Numbered from the stretch's first letter, positions 1-7,576 are shown. The stretch: DNA of 27,432 bases from Pseudomonadota bacterium (GCA_023416335.1 JAEZHY010000067.1:1-27432); one strand, 5' to 3'. The notes: generated from the letters alone by a model not told the origin. Made by a program: numbers and translations.

Positions 1-335
1 CGAAAGTGCTGTAAAGTCTTGAGGCTGCAGGGCCGCAACCAAAATGCAAAAACAAAACCCATAACCACGAAATTCACGAAATACACGAAAATAAAAAGAA
101 AACAATTCGATAAGGCCGTTGGATGGGTGGGAGCGGAGCGGGAACCCATCGCTTTTTAATGAGCGATACGAGCGCGAAACACACGAAAGTGCTGTAAAGT
201 CTTGGGGCTGCAGGGCCGCAACCAAAATGCAAAGGCAAAACCCTTAACCACGAAATTCACGAAATACACGAAAATAAAAAGAAAACAATACGATAAGGCC
301 GTAGGATGGGTGGGAGCGGAGCGGGAACCCATCGT
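1..335. repeat. 183-bp tandem duplication of a dispersed intergenic element
   Basis: The unit beginning CGAAAGTGCTGTAAAGTCTT at position 1 begins again at 184 and stays nearly identical through the GGATGGGTGGGAGCGGAGCGGGAACCCATCG segment at 121-151 and 304-334, always offset by 183 bases. Each unit contains an A-rich stretch with three consecutive 9-bp repeats of the form CACGAAANN (65-91 and 248-274) and a hairpin-forming segment GATGGGT...ACCCATC. Only a handful of substitutions separate the copies, so the duplication looks recent. The left end of copy 1 may lie outside the window. Confidence 0.85.
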
Positions 336-520
336 TTTTTGAGGCTCGTTCCCCTCTCAGTTGCCAGGAAGCTCAGGGGCTGTCGAATACGACTTCTTTT
401 TCCGCATGACGACTTTCCCGTGTTTCCAGGCACCGGCTTATGCCTCTCCGGCCAATTATTCCCGGGCGTTCCGAAGAGCGATGGGTTGTCACCATCCTAC
501 CTCAGCGGCAGCCTCGAATA
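304..520 (+). repeat. Dispersed repeat, direct copy at 21347-21556
   Basis: From the GGATGGGTGGGAGCGGAGCGGG segment through TTCCCCTC, TGCCAGGAAGCTCAG, GTGTTTCCAGGCACCG, ATGCCTCTCCGGCCAAT, CCCGGGCGTT and GATGGGTTGTCACC, this stretch aligns with 21347-21556 in the same orientation with scattered substitutions and small indels. It holds no credible gene. It forms two hairpins, GATGGGT/ACCCATC and GATGG/CCATC. Confidence 0.75.
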
Positions 521-579
521 ACTTGCAGAGCCCTGCTTCGTCATTCCGACCATTCTCTTCGATCAGGACAAGTTCAAAT

Positions 580-698
580 CGGAATCCATGCGTTTTGGGG
601 CGGATTAACCGTGAATTCAAGACCCTGAAAACTCTGGTTCCCGGCTCAAAAGCACTGCCGGGATGACGGGTTGGGGAATTTGGTCAAAAAATGCCCGG
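580..698 (+). repeat. Dispersed repeat, inverted copy at 21640-21759
   Basis: The segment running from CGGAATCCATGC through GTGAATTCAAGACC, AAAACTCTGG, AGCACTGCCGGGATGACGGG and AATGCCCGG matches the reverse complement of 21640-21759. The divergence fits old non-coding copies. The two copies sit in opposite orientation, about 21 kb apart. Confidence 0.7.
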
Positions 699-845
699 CA
701 AGAAGGTTTATCTCGATTTGGGCAACAACCCCTCCAGTATGAGAACCAGCGGCGTATTTCCTTATAGCAACAATATTGACGATAAGACTACCGCGCTACG
801 CTCCCCCACCCTACCGCAGTCCCGGCACCATTGATTCTACCTTAT

Positions 846-912
846 TGGTTTTTTTCGTGATTTTCGTGCCTTTCGTGGTTTAGAGCCTTTGCTTTTGCAT
901 TTGGTTGCGGGT
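846..912 (-). repeat. Partial CACGAAA-family repeat, reverse orientation
   Basis: TTCGTGATTTTCGTGCC followed by TTTCGTGGTTTAGAGCC and GCATTTGGTTGCGGG is the reverse complement of the A-rich part of the 183-bp unit (about 39-92). It lacks the downstream GGATGGGTGGG hairpin, so it is a fragment. Confidence 0.6.
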
Positions 913-987
913 GCGAACCGCAGAGGCTGCGATAGTTGCCCTGAGCGGCGCAGCACGTGCCGGATACTATCCGGCCTGCCGGAGTGG

Positions 988-1013
988 GGTTCCCAAGGCG
1001 GACCTTGGGAACC
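988..1013. repeat. Perfect 10-bp palindrome, GGTTCCCAAG family
   Basis: GGTTCCCAAG (988-997) and CTTGGGAACC (1004-1013) are exact reverse complements separated by GCGGAC. A one-mismatch version with a 7-base spacer lies at 22034-22060, and the half-site CCTTGGGAACCAGCGG recurs near 22102. There is no T-run, so it is a REP-like hairpin rather than a terminator. Confidence 0.6.
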
Positions 1014-1020
1014 AGCGGGT

Positions 1021-1276
1021 CTCTTAGGTACACCTGGAGCCGAGGGGAAATTGAACGGCATTTTCGTGATTTTCGTACCTGTGGCTCATCCAAAAAGCGA
1101 TGGGTTACGCTCCGAGACTGTGTCGTAACCCACCCGGGTTAAGCTGGTTTTCATCGCCAACACGACACAGTCTCTCCGCTCCACCCAGCGACCTTATCCT
1201 ATTGTTTTCTTTCGTGATTTTCGTGTATTTCGTGGTTAAGGGTTTTGTTTTTGTATTTTGGTTGCGGCTATGCTGC
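1021..1276 (-). repeat. Mosaic dispersed element, inverted copy at 10112-10369
   Basis: The reverse complement of this segment follows 10112-10369 almost end to end: AGCATAGCC, the TTAACCACGAAATACACG block, GAAAACAATAGGATAAGG, the nested miniature element, AACCCATCG, the CACGAAAATGCCG-type end, and the CCCCTCGGCTC tail. It has the same backbone as the 183-bp units at 1-335 but carries an extra inserted palindrome and a different flank. Confidence 0.8.
1115..1173. mobile_element. 59-bp miniature inverted-repeat element with 5-bp flanking duplication
   Basis: AGACTGTGTCGT (1115-1126) and ACGACACAGTCT (1162-1173) are perfect 12-bp terminal inverted repeats around a 35-bp core. CTCCG stands on both sides (1110-1114 and 1174-1178), as expected for a 5-bp target-site duplication. 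The equivalent unoccupied site is present with a single copy of CGGAG at 134-138, 317-321 and (as CTCCG) 22307-22311. A second, more diverged occupied site lies at 10219-10275. The element is far too short to encode a transposase; if mobile, it must be moved in trans. Confidence 0.65.
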
Positions 1277-1318
1277 TCCAGGTATTTCGTGGTTAAGGGT
1301 TTTGTCTCTGTATTTTGG
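1227..1318. repeat. Short partial duplication of a repeat end
   Basis: GTATTTCGTGGTTAAGGGTTT and the following TTG-rich bases at 1227-1262 are repeated with few changes at 1283-1318, just ahead of the glycoside hydrolase gene. It looks like a truncated second copy of the CACGAAA-family end, and it places repeat DNA directly in the upstream region of the next gene. Confidence 0.6.
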
Positions 1319-1431
1319 ATGTCCTGTCGAAAACTTTGCCTTTTGCCCGCCTTGCTAAAGTTGAAAACATAAGCTATTTTCCTCGAACTATTCCATTCAT
1401 AATGGTCTTCCGAAAAGGATCGTTACAGGTC

Positions 1432-3384
1432 ATGAATCGTGTTCTGGTTCTATTGATAACGCTGGCTCTGACTCCGGCCTGTGTTTTCGCACAGCAGCAG
1501 GCCCCGAGGGGAAACTGGAGCACCGCCGAGATCAACGGTGTGCAGTGGCTGATTGACTCGACGGGAAAGCCCTTTTACTCAAAAGGAGTAAACATCGTCA
1601 CGCCGGGCAGGGACACGGAGAAAAGCCGGGCACGGCAGGCATATTGCTGGAACAACTTCTATCCTTCGCTCGACGACTGGCGGGCTCAGGTGGGTTGTCA
1701 GCTCAAAGGCTGGGGTTTCAATACTCTGGGGGGATGGTCCGACAGCGGATCCAGCCTCGGACTTGCCCTTACAGTGGATCTCGAACTGGGCCGCAACTCG
1801 CGTTTCCACTGGTTCGACCCTTTCGATCCCGCGATGGAGAAAACAACCATCGACACGGCGAAGGAACTCACCGCTCCCTATCGTAATTTGCCTTACCTGA
1901 TCGGCTATTTCAGCGACAATGAAGTGGGCTGGTGGAACTCGCCTCTGTTTACCTGGTTTCTAAAGGCTGCATGGGAGAATCACACCAAGCAGTTCCTGTG
2001 GCATATGATTTACGACCACTACGAAGGCAGTTGGGAAAGGCTCCTTGTCGACTGGGTGCCTCAGGGCGGAATCGACGGGTTCGAGGGTCTAAAGAATGCC
2101 GGGGCCGCACTCAAGCTGCGGCCCGAAGGCAACGGCATTCGGCTTGTGGATAAATTCCTGAGCGCCTGTACCCGGCACTACTACGAGCTGATGGCAAAAG
2201 CCATTCACTCGGCTCATCCCGGAGCGCTCTTCCTCGGCGACCGCCTGCCGCTTTATTATCATCAGGATGCCGTCCTGGCGATGGGAGACAATATCGACGT
2301 TATCTCCACTAATTATAATGTGGACGTTCCGGACGGATGGGTCGCACCATACTATTTCGACGGTCTGAGAAAGCTCAGCCGAAAACCCGTGCTGGTAACG
2401 GAGTTCTTTTTTGCCGCCCAGGAGAACAGGAGCGGCAATCGCAACGAAACCGCAAGAAACATTCATGCAAAACCCGGCCACCTGATGACCGTGGGCACGC
2501 AGATCCAGAGAACGTGGGGCGCAAGCAACGCTTTGCTCAACTTTGCAAAGTTTCCGAATATAGTCGGCGCACACTGGTTCCAGTACTGTGATGAGCCTCT
2601 GGGAGGACGCGAAGACGGTGAAGACTATAATATGGGCCTCATCGACACGGCCAACAGGCCCTATGAAGAACTGACGGAAAGCTTCGCAAAACTGAATTCC
2701 ACGCTGGAGACCGTGCACGCGGCGAGTGCACGGCGCATTGCGGAGGAGGCCGGCAACGGGTTGAATGAACCGGTCCGTGTGCACCGCGCCGATCGACACA
2801 TCGATGCCTCCGACCAGTCACTGATAGAATGGGAAAAAGAAAAAACGCTGCTCTCCGGGTTCGGCACGCCCGCTCCGCACGTTCCCTTCGGCGACGTGCA
2901 CCTCGCGTGGACCCCTGAAGGCTTTTACCTCTTCAGCCTCTCGGATACATACGTTGACCCGAACTTCCTCGACTACCGGGGCAATTTTCCGCTATCCGAA
3001 GCCTTTCAACTCCATTTCACGGTTGACGCGGACGAAAATCGAAACCATTTTGCAGCTTTCCTGGTTCCGAAGAACAACCCCGCCTATCCGGACGGCTTCG
3101 AAATCGAGCCGGAACTCCGCAGGATCGAAAACGGCAAGACTTCCGAAAAACTGCCGGTCGCGGGCCATGTGCAAAAGCTCGAGAAATCGCTGCCGCATAT
3201 GGCGGTTGAGGCGTTTTTCCCTGCCAAATGGTTCGGGTTGAAAGAATTGAAAGCCGGTATGAAGCTCAGGACCAATATTTCAGTTGTAAGTTATTTTCGG
3301 GAATTCACGATGGCCTGGGCCGGGAATGCCGGAATGGAAGAAATTTCAAACCCGTCGGACTTCCGGGAAATTGTTCTGGAATGA
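1432..3384 (+). CDS. Secreted agarase-like glycoside hydrolase with C-terminal carbohydrate-binding-like domain
   Basis: The 650-residue product starts with a classic signal peptide (MNRVLVLLITLALTPACVFA, then QQQ), so it is exported, possibly fully secreted or periplasmic. Residues about 30-420 resemble clan GH-A hydrolases of the agarase type (GH50-like): KGVNIVTPG near the start of the barrel, GWGFNTLGGWSD, GYFSDNEVGWW with a candidate acid/base at Glu164, and VLVTEFFFAAQ with a candidate nucleophile at Glu324. The C-terminal part from about residue 480 (GDVHLAWTPEGFYLFSLSD) looks like a CBM9/DOMON-type beta-sandwich. I chose ATG 1432 because it begins at the signal peptide and follows AAGGA at 1415-1419; an in-frame ATG lies at 1402, and the frame stays open upstream into repeat DNA. 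The actual polysaccharide is not predictable. It stands alone between repeats and ffh, with no transporter or sugar-catabolism partner in view. Confidence 0.75.
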   Translation: MNRVLVLLITLALTPACVFAQQQAPRGNWSTAEINGVQWLIDSTGKPFYSKGVNIVTPGRDTEKSRARQAYCWNNFYPSLDDWRAQVGCQLKGWGFNTLGGWSDSGSSLGLALTVDLELGRNSRFHWFDPFDPAMEKTTIDTAKELTAPYRNLPYLIGYFSDNEVGWWNSPLFTWFLKAAWENHTKQFLWHMIYDHYEGSWERLLVDWVPQGGIDGFEGLKNAGAALKLRPEGNGIRLVDKFLSACTRHYYELMAKAIHSAHPGALFLGDRLPLYYHQDAVLAMGDNIDVISTNYNVDVPDGWVAPYYFDGLRKLSRKPVLVTEFFFAAQENRSGNRNETARNIHAKPGHLMTVGTQIQRTWGASNALLNFAKFPNIVGAHWFQYCDEPLGGREDGEDYNMGLIDTANRPYEELTESFAKLNSTLETVHAASARRIAEEAGNGLNEPVRVHRADRHIDASDQSLIEWEKEKTLLSGFGTPAPHVPFGDVHLAWTPEGFYLFSLSDTYVDPNFLDYRGNFPLSEAFQLHFTVDADENRNHFAAFLVPKNNPAYPDGFEIEPELRRIENGKTSEKLPVAGHVQKLEKSLPHMAVEAFFPAKWFGLKELKAGMKLRTNISVVSYFREFTMAWAGNAGMEEISNPSDFREIVLE

Positions 3385-3403
3385 TGCTTCATCATATGCT
3401 CAC

Positions 3404-3432
3404 TTGAAGAATTTGCATATATGCGTTAAAAA
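3404..3432 (+). promoter_or_regulatory. Possible sigma-70 promoter for ffh
   Basis: TTGAAG (3404-3409) and TAAAAA (3427-3432) are separated by 17 bases in the 87-bp gap before ffh. Each box matches four of six consensus positions. The gap also holds the palindrome GCATATATGC and TTGCAT...ATGCAA. This is a plausible but weak call, read by eye. Confidence 0.3.
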
Positions 3433-3471
3433 TGCAAGTTAACTCATCACCTATTTGAACCGGTGGGAACA

Positions 3472-4824
3472 ATGTTCGACAATTTATCCGACAAGTTTCA
3501 GAAAATATTCAAGAACCTGAAGGGCCAGGGCAAGCTCACCGAATCCAACATCAAGGAAGCGCTTCGGGAAGTTCGCATGGCGCTCCTCGAAGCCGACGTG
3601 CATTATAAGGTGGCGAAGGATTTCGTAGCCGGAATTTCCGAGAGGGCCGTCGGCCAGGAAGTAATGCAGAGCCTTACCCCCGGGCAGCAGGTGATAAAGA
3701 TAGTCAATGACGAACTTACCAAGCTCATGGGCGGTAAGGCTGAATCGTTAAAACTGACCGGGCACACCCCGGTTGCAATAATGATGGTCGGGCTCCAGGG
3801 GTCCGGCAAGACGACCAGTACCGGAAAACTCGCCCGCAAACTGGCAGGCGACGGCAGACGCCCCTGCCTGGTTCCAGCCGACATTTACCGGCCGGCGGCA
3901 ATCGACCAGCTCGTCACGCTGGCCAACCAGCTGCATCTTCCCGTCTACCCGTCTTCGTTCAAACAAAAACCCGAAGAGATCGCCAAAGAAGCAATCAACT
4001 ATGCAAGGCAGCAAAACTGCGATACTCTTCTCGTGGATACTGCAGGCCGGCTTCACATCGATACCGAACTCATGGACGAACTTTCCCGACTCAAGGGCAT
4101 CCTCCAGCCTTCGGAGATCCTCCTTGTCGCCGACGCCATGACCGGCCAGGATGCAGTCCAGGTTGCAGGTTCGTTCAACGAAAAGCTCGGCCTGACGGGC
4201 GTCATCCTGACAAAACTCGACGGCGATGCCCGAGGCGGTGCCGCCCTGTCCATCCGTTCGGTTACGCAATGCCCGATCAAGCTCATCGGCGTTGGCGAAA
4301 AGATGGACGCCCTGGAAGTCTTTCATCCGGACAGGATGAGTTCCCGAATCCTGGGGATGGGCGATGTCCTCTCCATGATCGAGAAGGCGCAGGAAGCTTT
4401 CGATGCGGATCAGGCCCAGGAGATAGCCCGAAAATTCCGGCAGGACACTTTCACTCTGGAGGACTTTCGTTCACAGCTCCGCCAGATGAAGAAGATGGGT
4501 TCTTTCGAGCAGATACTGGGCATGCTGCCCGGAATGGGGATCCTCAAGGAACTGAAGAAAGTTCAGGTCGATCAGAAAGAATTCGTGCGCATGGAAGCCA
4601 TCATAAACTCCATGACGATGGCTGAGCGCAAGAACGCGGATCTTCTCAACGCGAGCCGCAGGAAGCGCATCGCGGACGGGAGCGGAACGACCGTACAGGA
4701 CGTAAACCGGCTTCTCAAGAGCTACGAGGATTCCCGCAAGGTAATGCGGCAGATGATGGGAGTCGGCGGAGCAAAGAAAAAGAAGGGCAAAATTCGCAGG
4801 AAAGGGTCATTTTTCCCTTTTTAA
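3472..4824 (+). CDS. ffh: Signal recognition particle GTPase Ffh (SRP54)
   Basis: Ffh binds signal sequences on nascent membrane proteins and, with 4.5S RNA and FtsY, delivers ribosomes to the membrane. The 450-residue product has the full family layout: an N-domain helical bundle (MFDNLSDKFQKIFKNLKG), the G domain with P-loop GLQGSGKTT at residues 107-115, DTAGR near 189-193 and TKLDGDARGG near 247-256, and a methionine-rich M domain (QMKKMGSFEQILGMLPGMG, then SRRKRIADGSG and VMRQMM). The start is ATG 3472; a GTG at 3463 in frame would add three residues, but family members begin at MFDNLSD. It heads the ribosome/RNA cluster, a common position in Gram-negative bacteria. It ends in a basic tail, KKKKGKIRRKG. 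Confidence 0.97.
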   Translation: MFDNLSDKFQKIFKNLKGQGKLTESNIKEALREVRMALLEADVHYKVAKDFVAGISERAVGQEVMQSLTPGQQVIKIVNDELTKLMGGKAESLKLTGHTPVAIMMVGLQGSGKTTSTGKLARKLAGDGRRPCLVPADIYRPAAIDQLVTLANQLHLPVYPSSFKQKPEEIAKEAINYARQQNCDTLLVDTAGRLHIDTELMDELSRLKGILQPSEILLVADAMTGQDAVQVAGSFNEKLGLTGVILTKLDGDARGGAALSIRSVTQCPIKLIGVGEKMDALEVFHPDRMSSRILGMGDVLSMIEKAQEAFDADQAQEIARKFRQDTFTLEDFRSQLRQMKKMGSFEQILGMLPGMGILKELKKVQVDQKEFVRMEAIINSMTMAERKNADLLNASRRKRIADGSGTTVQDVNRLLKSYEDSRKVMRQMMGVGGAKKKKGKIRRKGSFFPF

Positions 4825-4828
4825 TTTT
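4801..4828 (+). terminator. Weak possible terminator overlapping the end of ffh
   Basis: AAAGGG (4801-4806) and CCCTTT (4815-4820) can pair around an 8-base loop, followed by TTAATTTT. The stem is short and A/T-rich and lies inside the last codons of ffh, so termination would be partial at best. Confidence 0.25.
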
Positions 4829-5089
4829 GCCACGTTGCGGTATATGGGGGATTTCACCGTCGAATTATTCGACGCAGTGCGCGAGAGGGCCGTTTCTTCC
4901 GCGATTTCGGCTCTTTTGCCTTGTAAATTCTTCCCTTTACCGTAGGATTAGAATGCTTAACCTGAACTGGTCCCGGAGGGTGATCAAATCGGGTTCGAGC
5001 GTTTCACGGCAGAGAGAAGCAATCGGCCGAAATATTGCCGGAAGAAATCTTTTGGGCTTTGCCCGATATCATCAGGAGGTCTACAAGGA
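4825..5089. other. 265-bp gap between ffh and rpsP
   Basis: No convincing coding capacity: the short open frame across it has no family resemblance. It contains a perfect 6-bp palindrome GTCGAA-TTA-TTCGAC at 4859-4873 and a strong Shine-Dalgarno AGGAGGT (5074-5080) belonging to rpsP. The gap is long for an operon, so an internal promoter or leader is possible; I see no well-spaced sigma-70 pair. Confidence 0.5.
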
Positions 5090-5341
5090 ATGCCTGTAAA
5101 AATTCGTTTGGCTCGTGGCGGAAGAAAAAAGAAGCCGTTTTACAAGATCGTCGTCGCTTCCTCGGAAGCGCCCCGTGACGGCCGTTTCATCGAGAGGATC
5201 GGGACCTATAATCCCCTCCCGATGACCACGGAAGTGCAAATTGACAAAGAAAGGCTCCAGTACTGGCTTGAGCAGGGGGCCAAGCCCACCGATACCGTTC
5301 GCAATCTCATTCACAAGCACGGACAGGGAACGGACAGCTAA
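5090..5341 (+). CDS. rpsP: 30S ribosomal protein S16
   Basis: S16 is an essential small-subunit assembly protein that binds 16S rRNA. The 83-residue product has the signature N-terminus [20 protein letters not shown], followed by [23 protein letters not shown], and matches the usual bacterial length of about 80-90 residues. AGGAGGT ends nine bases before the ATG. It is followed at 45 bp by khpA and then rimM, the standard rpsP-khpA-rimM-trmD order. Confidence 0.97.
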   Translation: MPVKIRLARGGRKKKPFYKIVVASSEAPRDGRFIERIGTYNPLPMTTEVQIDKERLQYWLEQGAKPTDTVRNLIHKHGQGTDS

Positions 5342-5386
5342 GAATCCAGAGGACTACTCGCAGCGCAATATATACCGGAGGCAATC

Positions 5387-5620
5387 ATGTTGAAGGAACT
5401 GATCGAGTTTATGGCGCGTGCTTTGGTTGATAACCCCGATAAAGTCAAAGTGTCCGAAATAGAGGGCGAACAGACCTCCGTTATCGAACTTCGGGTGGCC
5501 AAAGAAGACCTGGGAAAAGTTATAGGCAAACAGGGACGTACAGCCCGCGCCATGAGAACGATTCTAAGCGCTGCATCGACGAAAATTCGGAAAAGAGCAG
5601 TTCTGGAGATAATCGAATAG
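5387..5620 (+). CDS. khpA: KH-domain RNA-binding protein KhpA
   Basis: This 77-residue protein is a single KH domain (YlqC/KhpA family). The RNA-gripping GxxG loop is seen in [15 protein letters not shown] at about residues 43-57. In other bacteria KhpA, often with KhpB/Jag, binds many RNAs and affects cell division and translation; its role here is inferred from family only. GGAGG at 5377-5381 precedes the ATG by five bases. It sits between rpsP and rimM, with only four bases to the rimM start, so co-translation is likely. Confidence 0.92.
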   Translation: MLKELIEFMARALVDNPDKVKVSEIEGEQTSVIELRVAKEDLGKVIGKQGRTARAMRTILSAASTKIRKRAVLEIIE

Positions 5621-5624
5621 CGAT

Positions 5625-6140
5625 ATGGACAAACCCTGTCTGGTTCCCATCGGGCGCGTCGTCAAGCCGCATGGGGTCCGGGGCGCAGTAAAGATATTAG
5701 CCTACGGCGACACTCTGGGCGAACTGGAACCCGGAGAGAAGCTGTTTTTGGTCGATTCCGGGGGCAATGCGGAACGTCAGCTCACGCCGACAGATATTCG
5801 CCCTCAGAAAAAAGGCTGGATAGGCAAGTTCGACCAAATCGACAGTATGGACGACGCTTTACCCCTGGCGGGCAGGGAGATTTTTATCCCCCGGGACCGC
5901 CTGCCTCTTTTGCCCGAGGGGGAGTATTATCATTTCGAGCTGATCGGGCTTTCCGTAGAGACAAAAGAAGGGGAAAGCCTGGGCACCCTCTGCGGCATCT
6001 TCGAAACGGGCGGCAACGACGTTTACGTGGTTGACTGCGGGGGGAAGGAACTCCTCGTTCCGGCGATCGAAGACGTGATCTGCAACATCGACCTCCTGAA
6101 TCGAAAAATCATAGTAGATTTGCCGGAAGGTCTGGAATAG
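5625..6140 (+). CDS. rimM: 16S rRNA processing / 30S maturation factor RimM
   Basis: RimM binds S19 and the 3' domain of 16S rRNA during 30S maturation. The 171-residue product shows the RimM N-terminal domain (IGRVVKPHGVRGAVKI at about residues 8-23), the PQKKGWIGKFDQIDSMDDALPLAGREIFIPRD segment split across two known RimM motifs, and the C-terminal PRC-barrel (GEYYHFELIGLSV, then LLVPAIEDVI). Length is typical. It begins four bases after khpA and its stop codon is immediately followed by the trmD ATG, a tight operon arrangement. The Shine-Dalgarno lies inside the khpA end and is weak, suggesting translational coupling. Confidence 0.95.
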   Translation: MDKPCLVPIGRVVKPHGVRGAVKILAYGDTLGELEPGEKLFLVDSGGNAERQLTPTDIRPQKKGWIGKFDQIDSMDDALPLAGREIFIPRDRLPLLPEGEYYHFELIGLSVETKEGESLGTLCGIFETGGNDVYVVDCGGKELLVPAIEDVICNIDLLNRKIIVDLPEGLE

Positions 6141-6884
6141 ATGATCTTTGAAATACTGACGATTTTCCCCGGTATGTTCTCTTCACCGCTGGAAGAAAGC
6201 ATAGTGGGAAAGGCCATGGAGCGCGGGCTCATTTCGGTTCGGATGCACAACATCCGGGACTACGCGACGGATAAGCACCAGATGACCGATGACCGTCCCT
6301 TCGGAGGCGGAGAGGGCATGGTGATGAAGCCCGAACCGATAGTCGGGGCTCTGCGCGCCATCGGAAAAGACGACCCGCCGGCCAGGACGATCCTGCTCAC
6401 CCCTCAGGGGCGTCTTTTCAACCAGGATATCGCAAAGGAACTGAGCCGGCTTCCACGGCTCATCCTCATATGCGGAAGATACGAGGGCGTGGACGAACGG
6501 GTCGCGGAACACTTCATCGACGACCAGATATCCGTTGGGGACTATATTCTGACGGGGGGAGAACTGGCAGCGATGATCATAGTCGATGCGGTCACCCGGT
6601 TGATCCCCGGCACCCTGGGAAATGCAGATTCCGCTTCAGCGGACTCGTTCAGCGAAACGGTCCTGGAATATCCTCAGTATACCCGCCCTCAAGATTTCGA
6701 GGGCATGACCGTTCCCGGAATCCTGCTTTCCGGAAATCATGAAAACATTCGGCGCTGGCGAAGAGGACAGGCGTTGCTAAGAACGAAATTACGCCGACCC
6801 GACCTTTTTGCCCGTCTTGACCTTACTTCCGATGATCTTGCCCTGCTTCAGGCAGTTCAGGACGAAATACGGGAAGAAGGATAA
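6141..6884 (+). CDS. trmD: tRNA (guanine-N1-)-methyltransferase TrmD
   Basis: TrmD makes m1G37 next to the anticodon from S-adenosylmethionine, which prevents +1 frameshifting. The 247-residue protein carries the trefoil-knot SPOUT core: [19 protein letters not shown], then [12 protein letters not shown], then [16 protein letters not shown], and the C-terminal tRNA-binding part [14 protein letters not shown]. The start codon follows the rimM stop with no gap. An imperfectly spaced 6-bp hairpin CCGGCG/CGCCGG lies just past the stop (6885-6901). Confidence 0.97.
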   Translation: MIFEILTIFPGMFSSPLEESIVGKAMERGLISVRMHNIRDYATDKHQMTDDRPFGGGEGMVMKPEPIVGALRAIGKDDPPARTILLTPQGRLFNQDIAKELSRLPRLILICGRYEGVDERVAEHFIDDQISVGDYILTGGELAAMIIVDAVTRLIPGTLGNADSASADSFSETVLEYPQYTRPQDFEGMTVPGILLSGNHENIRRWRRGQALLRTKLRRPDLFARLDLTSDDLALLQAVQDEIREEG

Positions 6885-6916
6885 CCGGCGCTCGTCGCCG
6901 GCAACCGGAAGAGAAA

Positions 6917-7477
6917 ATGGCGCATTTGTACCTGGCGCTTATACACTATCCCGTCCTGAACAGGATGGGCGACATCATCGCTTCGGCGATAACGAACCTG
7001 GATCTTCACGACCTTGCGAGGTCGTGCTGTACTTATGGGGTCTCTGCGTGCTATATAGTCACGCCGCTTAAAGACCAGCAGGCTCTGGCGCACCGGCTCA
7101 CGTCCCACTGGATCGACGGCAGGGGCGGCGAGATCCTGCCCGAGAGGCGTGAAGCACTGAAGATCCTGCAGGTGGTCGAGACCCTGGCCGAAGCCCGCGA
7201 GGATATACTTCGCAGAACCGGTGAACAGCCGGTGGTATGGGCAACCAGCGCAAGAAACGGCCTGGGCGCAATGAAACACGGCGATGCGCGGACCGCCCTG
7301 GAACAGGGAAACAGGCCCGTCCTGCTACTTTTCGGAACCGGCTGGGGCCTGGCCCCCGCGGTATTCGACGAAACGGACGGCGTGCTCGAACCGATTCCCG
7401 GGGCAAACAGGTATAATCATCTTTCGGTCCGTTCGGCCGCATCGATCCTGCTGGACCGGCTGCTCGGAAAAAGGTAA
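6917..7477 (+). CDS. SPOUT-type RNA methyltransferase of the PF09936 family
   Basis: The 186-residue protein resembles the small SAM-dependent RNA methyltransferase family PF09936, often encoded directly after trmD in deltaproteobacteria and relatives. Visible features are MAHLYLALIHYPVLNR at the N-terminus, TNLDLHDLARSCCTYGV, and a C-terminal knot-like region LLLFGTGWGLAPAVFDETDG followed by YNHLSVRSAASILLDRL. The last motif is the usual cofactor-binding end of SPOUT folds. The RNA substrate of the family is not established to my knowledge, so no base or position is assigned. GGAAGAG precedes the ATG. It lies 32 bp after trmD and is probably co-transcribed. Confidence 0.85.
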   Translation: MAHLYLALIHYPVLNRMGDIIASAITNLDLHDLARSCCTYGVSACYIVTPLKDQQALAHRLTSHWIDGRGGEILPERREALKILQVVETLAEAREDILRRTGEQPVVWATSARNGLGAMKHGDARTALEQGNRPVLLLFGTGWGLAPAVFDETDGVLEPIPGANRYNHLSVRSAASILLDRLLGKR

Positions 7478-7576
7478 ATTGATTTGTTCAGCCGGGGTTG
7501 ATTCTGATCCGGTCACGATTTCAGGGGGTGATTCCGCTTCGCTCCCTGCCTTATAATTAGTCATGGAGGAAATGTT

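Larger units (their letters stand above)
1..1431. other. Gene-free, repeat-rich intergenic region
   Basis: I find no convincing gene here. Short open frames exist in both directions, but they are low-complexity translations of repeat DNA (for example His-Glu-Lys-rich peptides from the CACGAAA-type microrepeat). The stretch is a mosaic of dispersed elements: a 183-bp tandem duplication (1-335), a segment shared with 21.3-21.56 kb, a segment shared in inverted orientation with 21.64-21.76 kb, reverse-oriented pieces of the CACGAAA family, and a near-complete inverted copy of the element at 10112-10369. A few hundred bases (about 700-840) show nothing I recognise. Confidence 0.7.

Noticed and set aside
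60..92. CRISPR-like or iteron origin array
   Set aside because: The CACGAAANN steps are only three copies with no unique spacers, and there is no cas gene, dnaA box cluster or rep gene.
842..1093. His-Glu-Lys-rich small ORFs (both strands) in the first kilobase
   Set aside because: They are translations of the CACGAAA-type repeat and are found wherever the repeat occurs; no start signals.
2089..2799. 236-codon minus-strand frame
   Set aside because: Antisense to the glycoside hydrolase; no motif, no ribosome-binding site that stands out.
4827..5099. 90-codon frame between ffh and rpsP
   Set aside because: No family resemblance, overlaps the rpsP ribosome-binding site, and has biased composition. 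Treated as non-coding.
7552..7557. Perfect TATAAT upstream of rplS
   Set aside because: No -35 at suitable spacing, and the transcript would begin within the ribosome-binding site.
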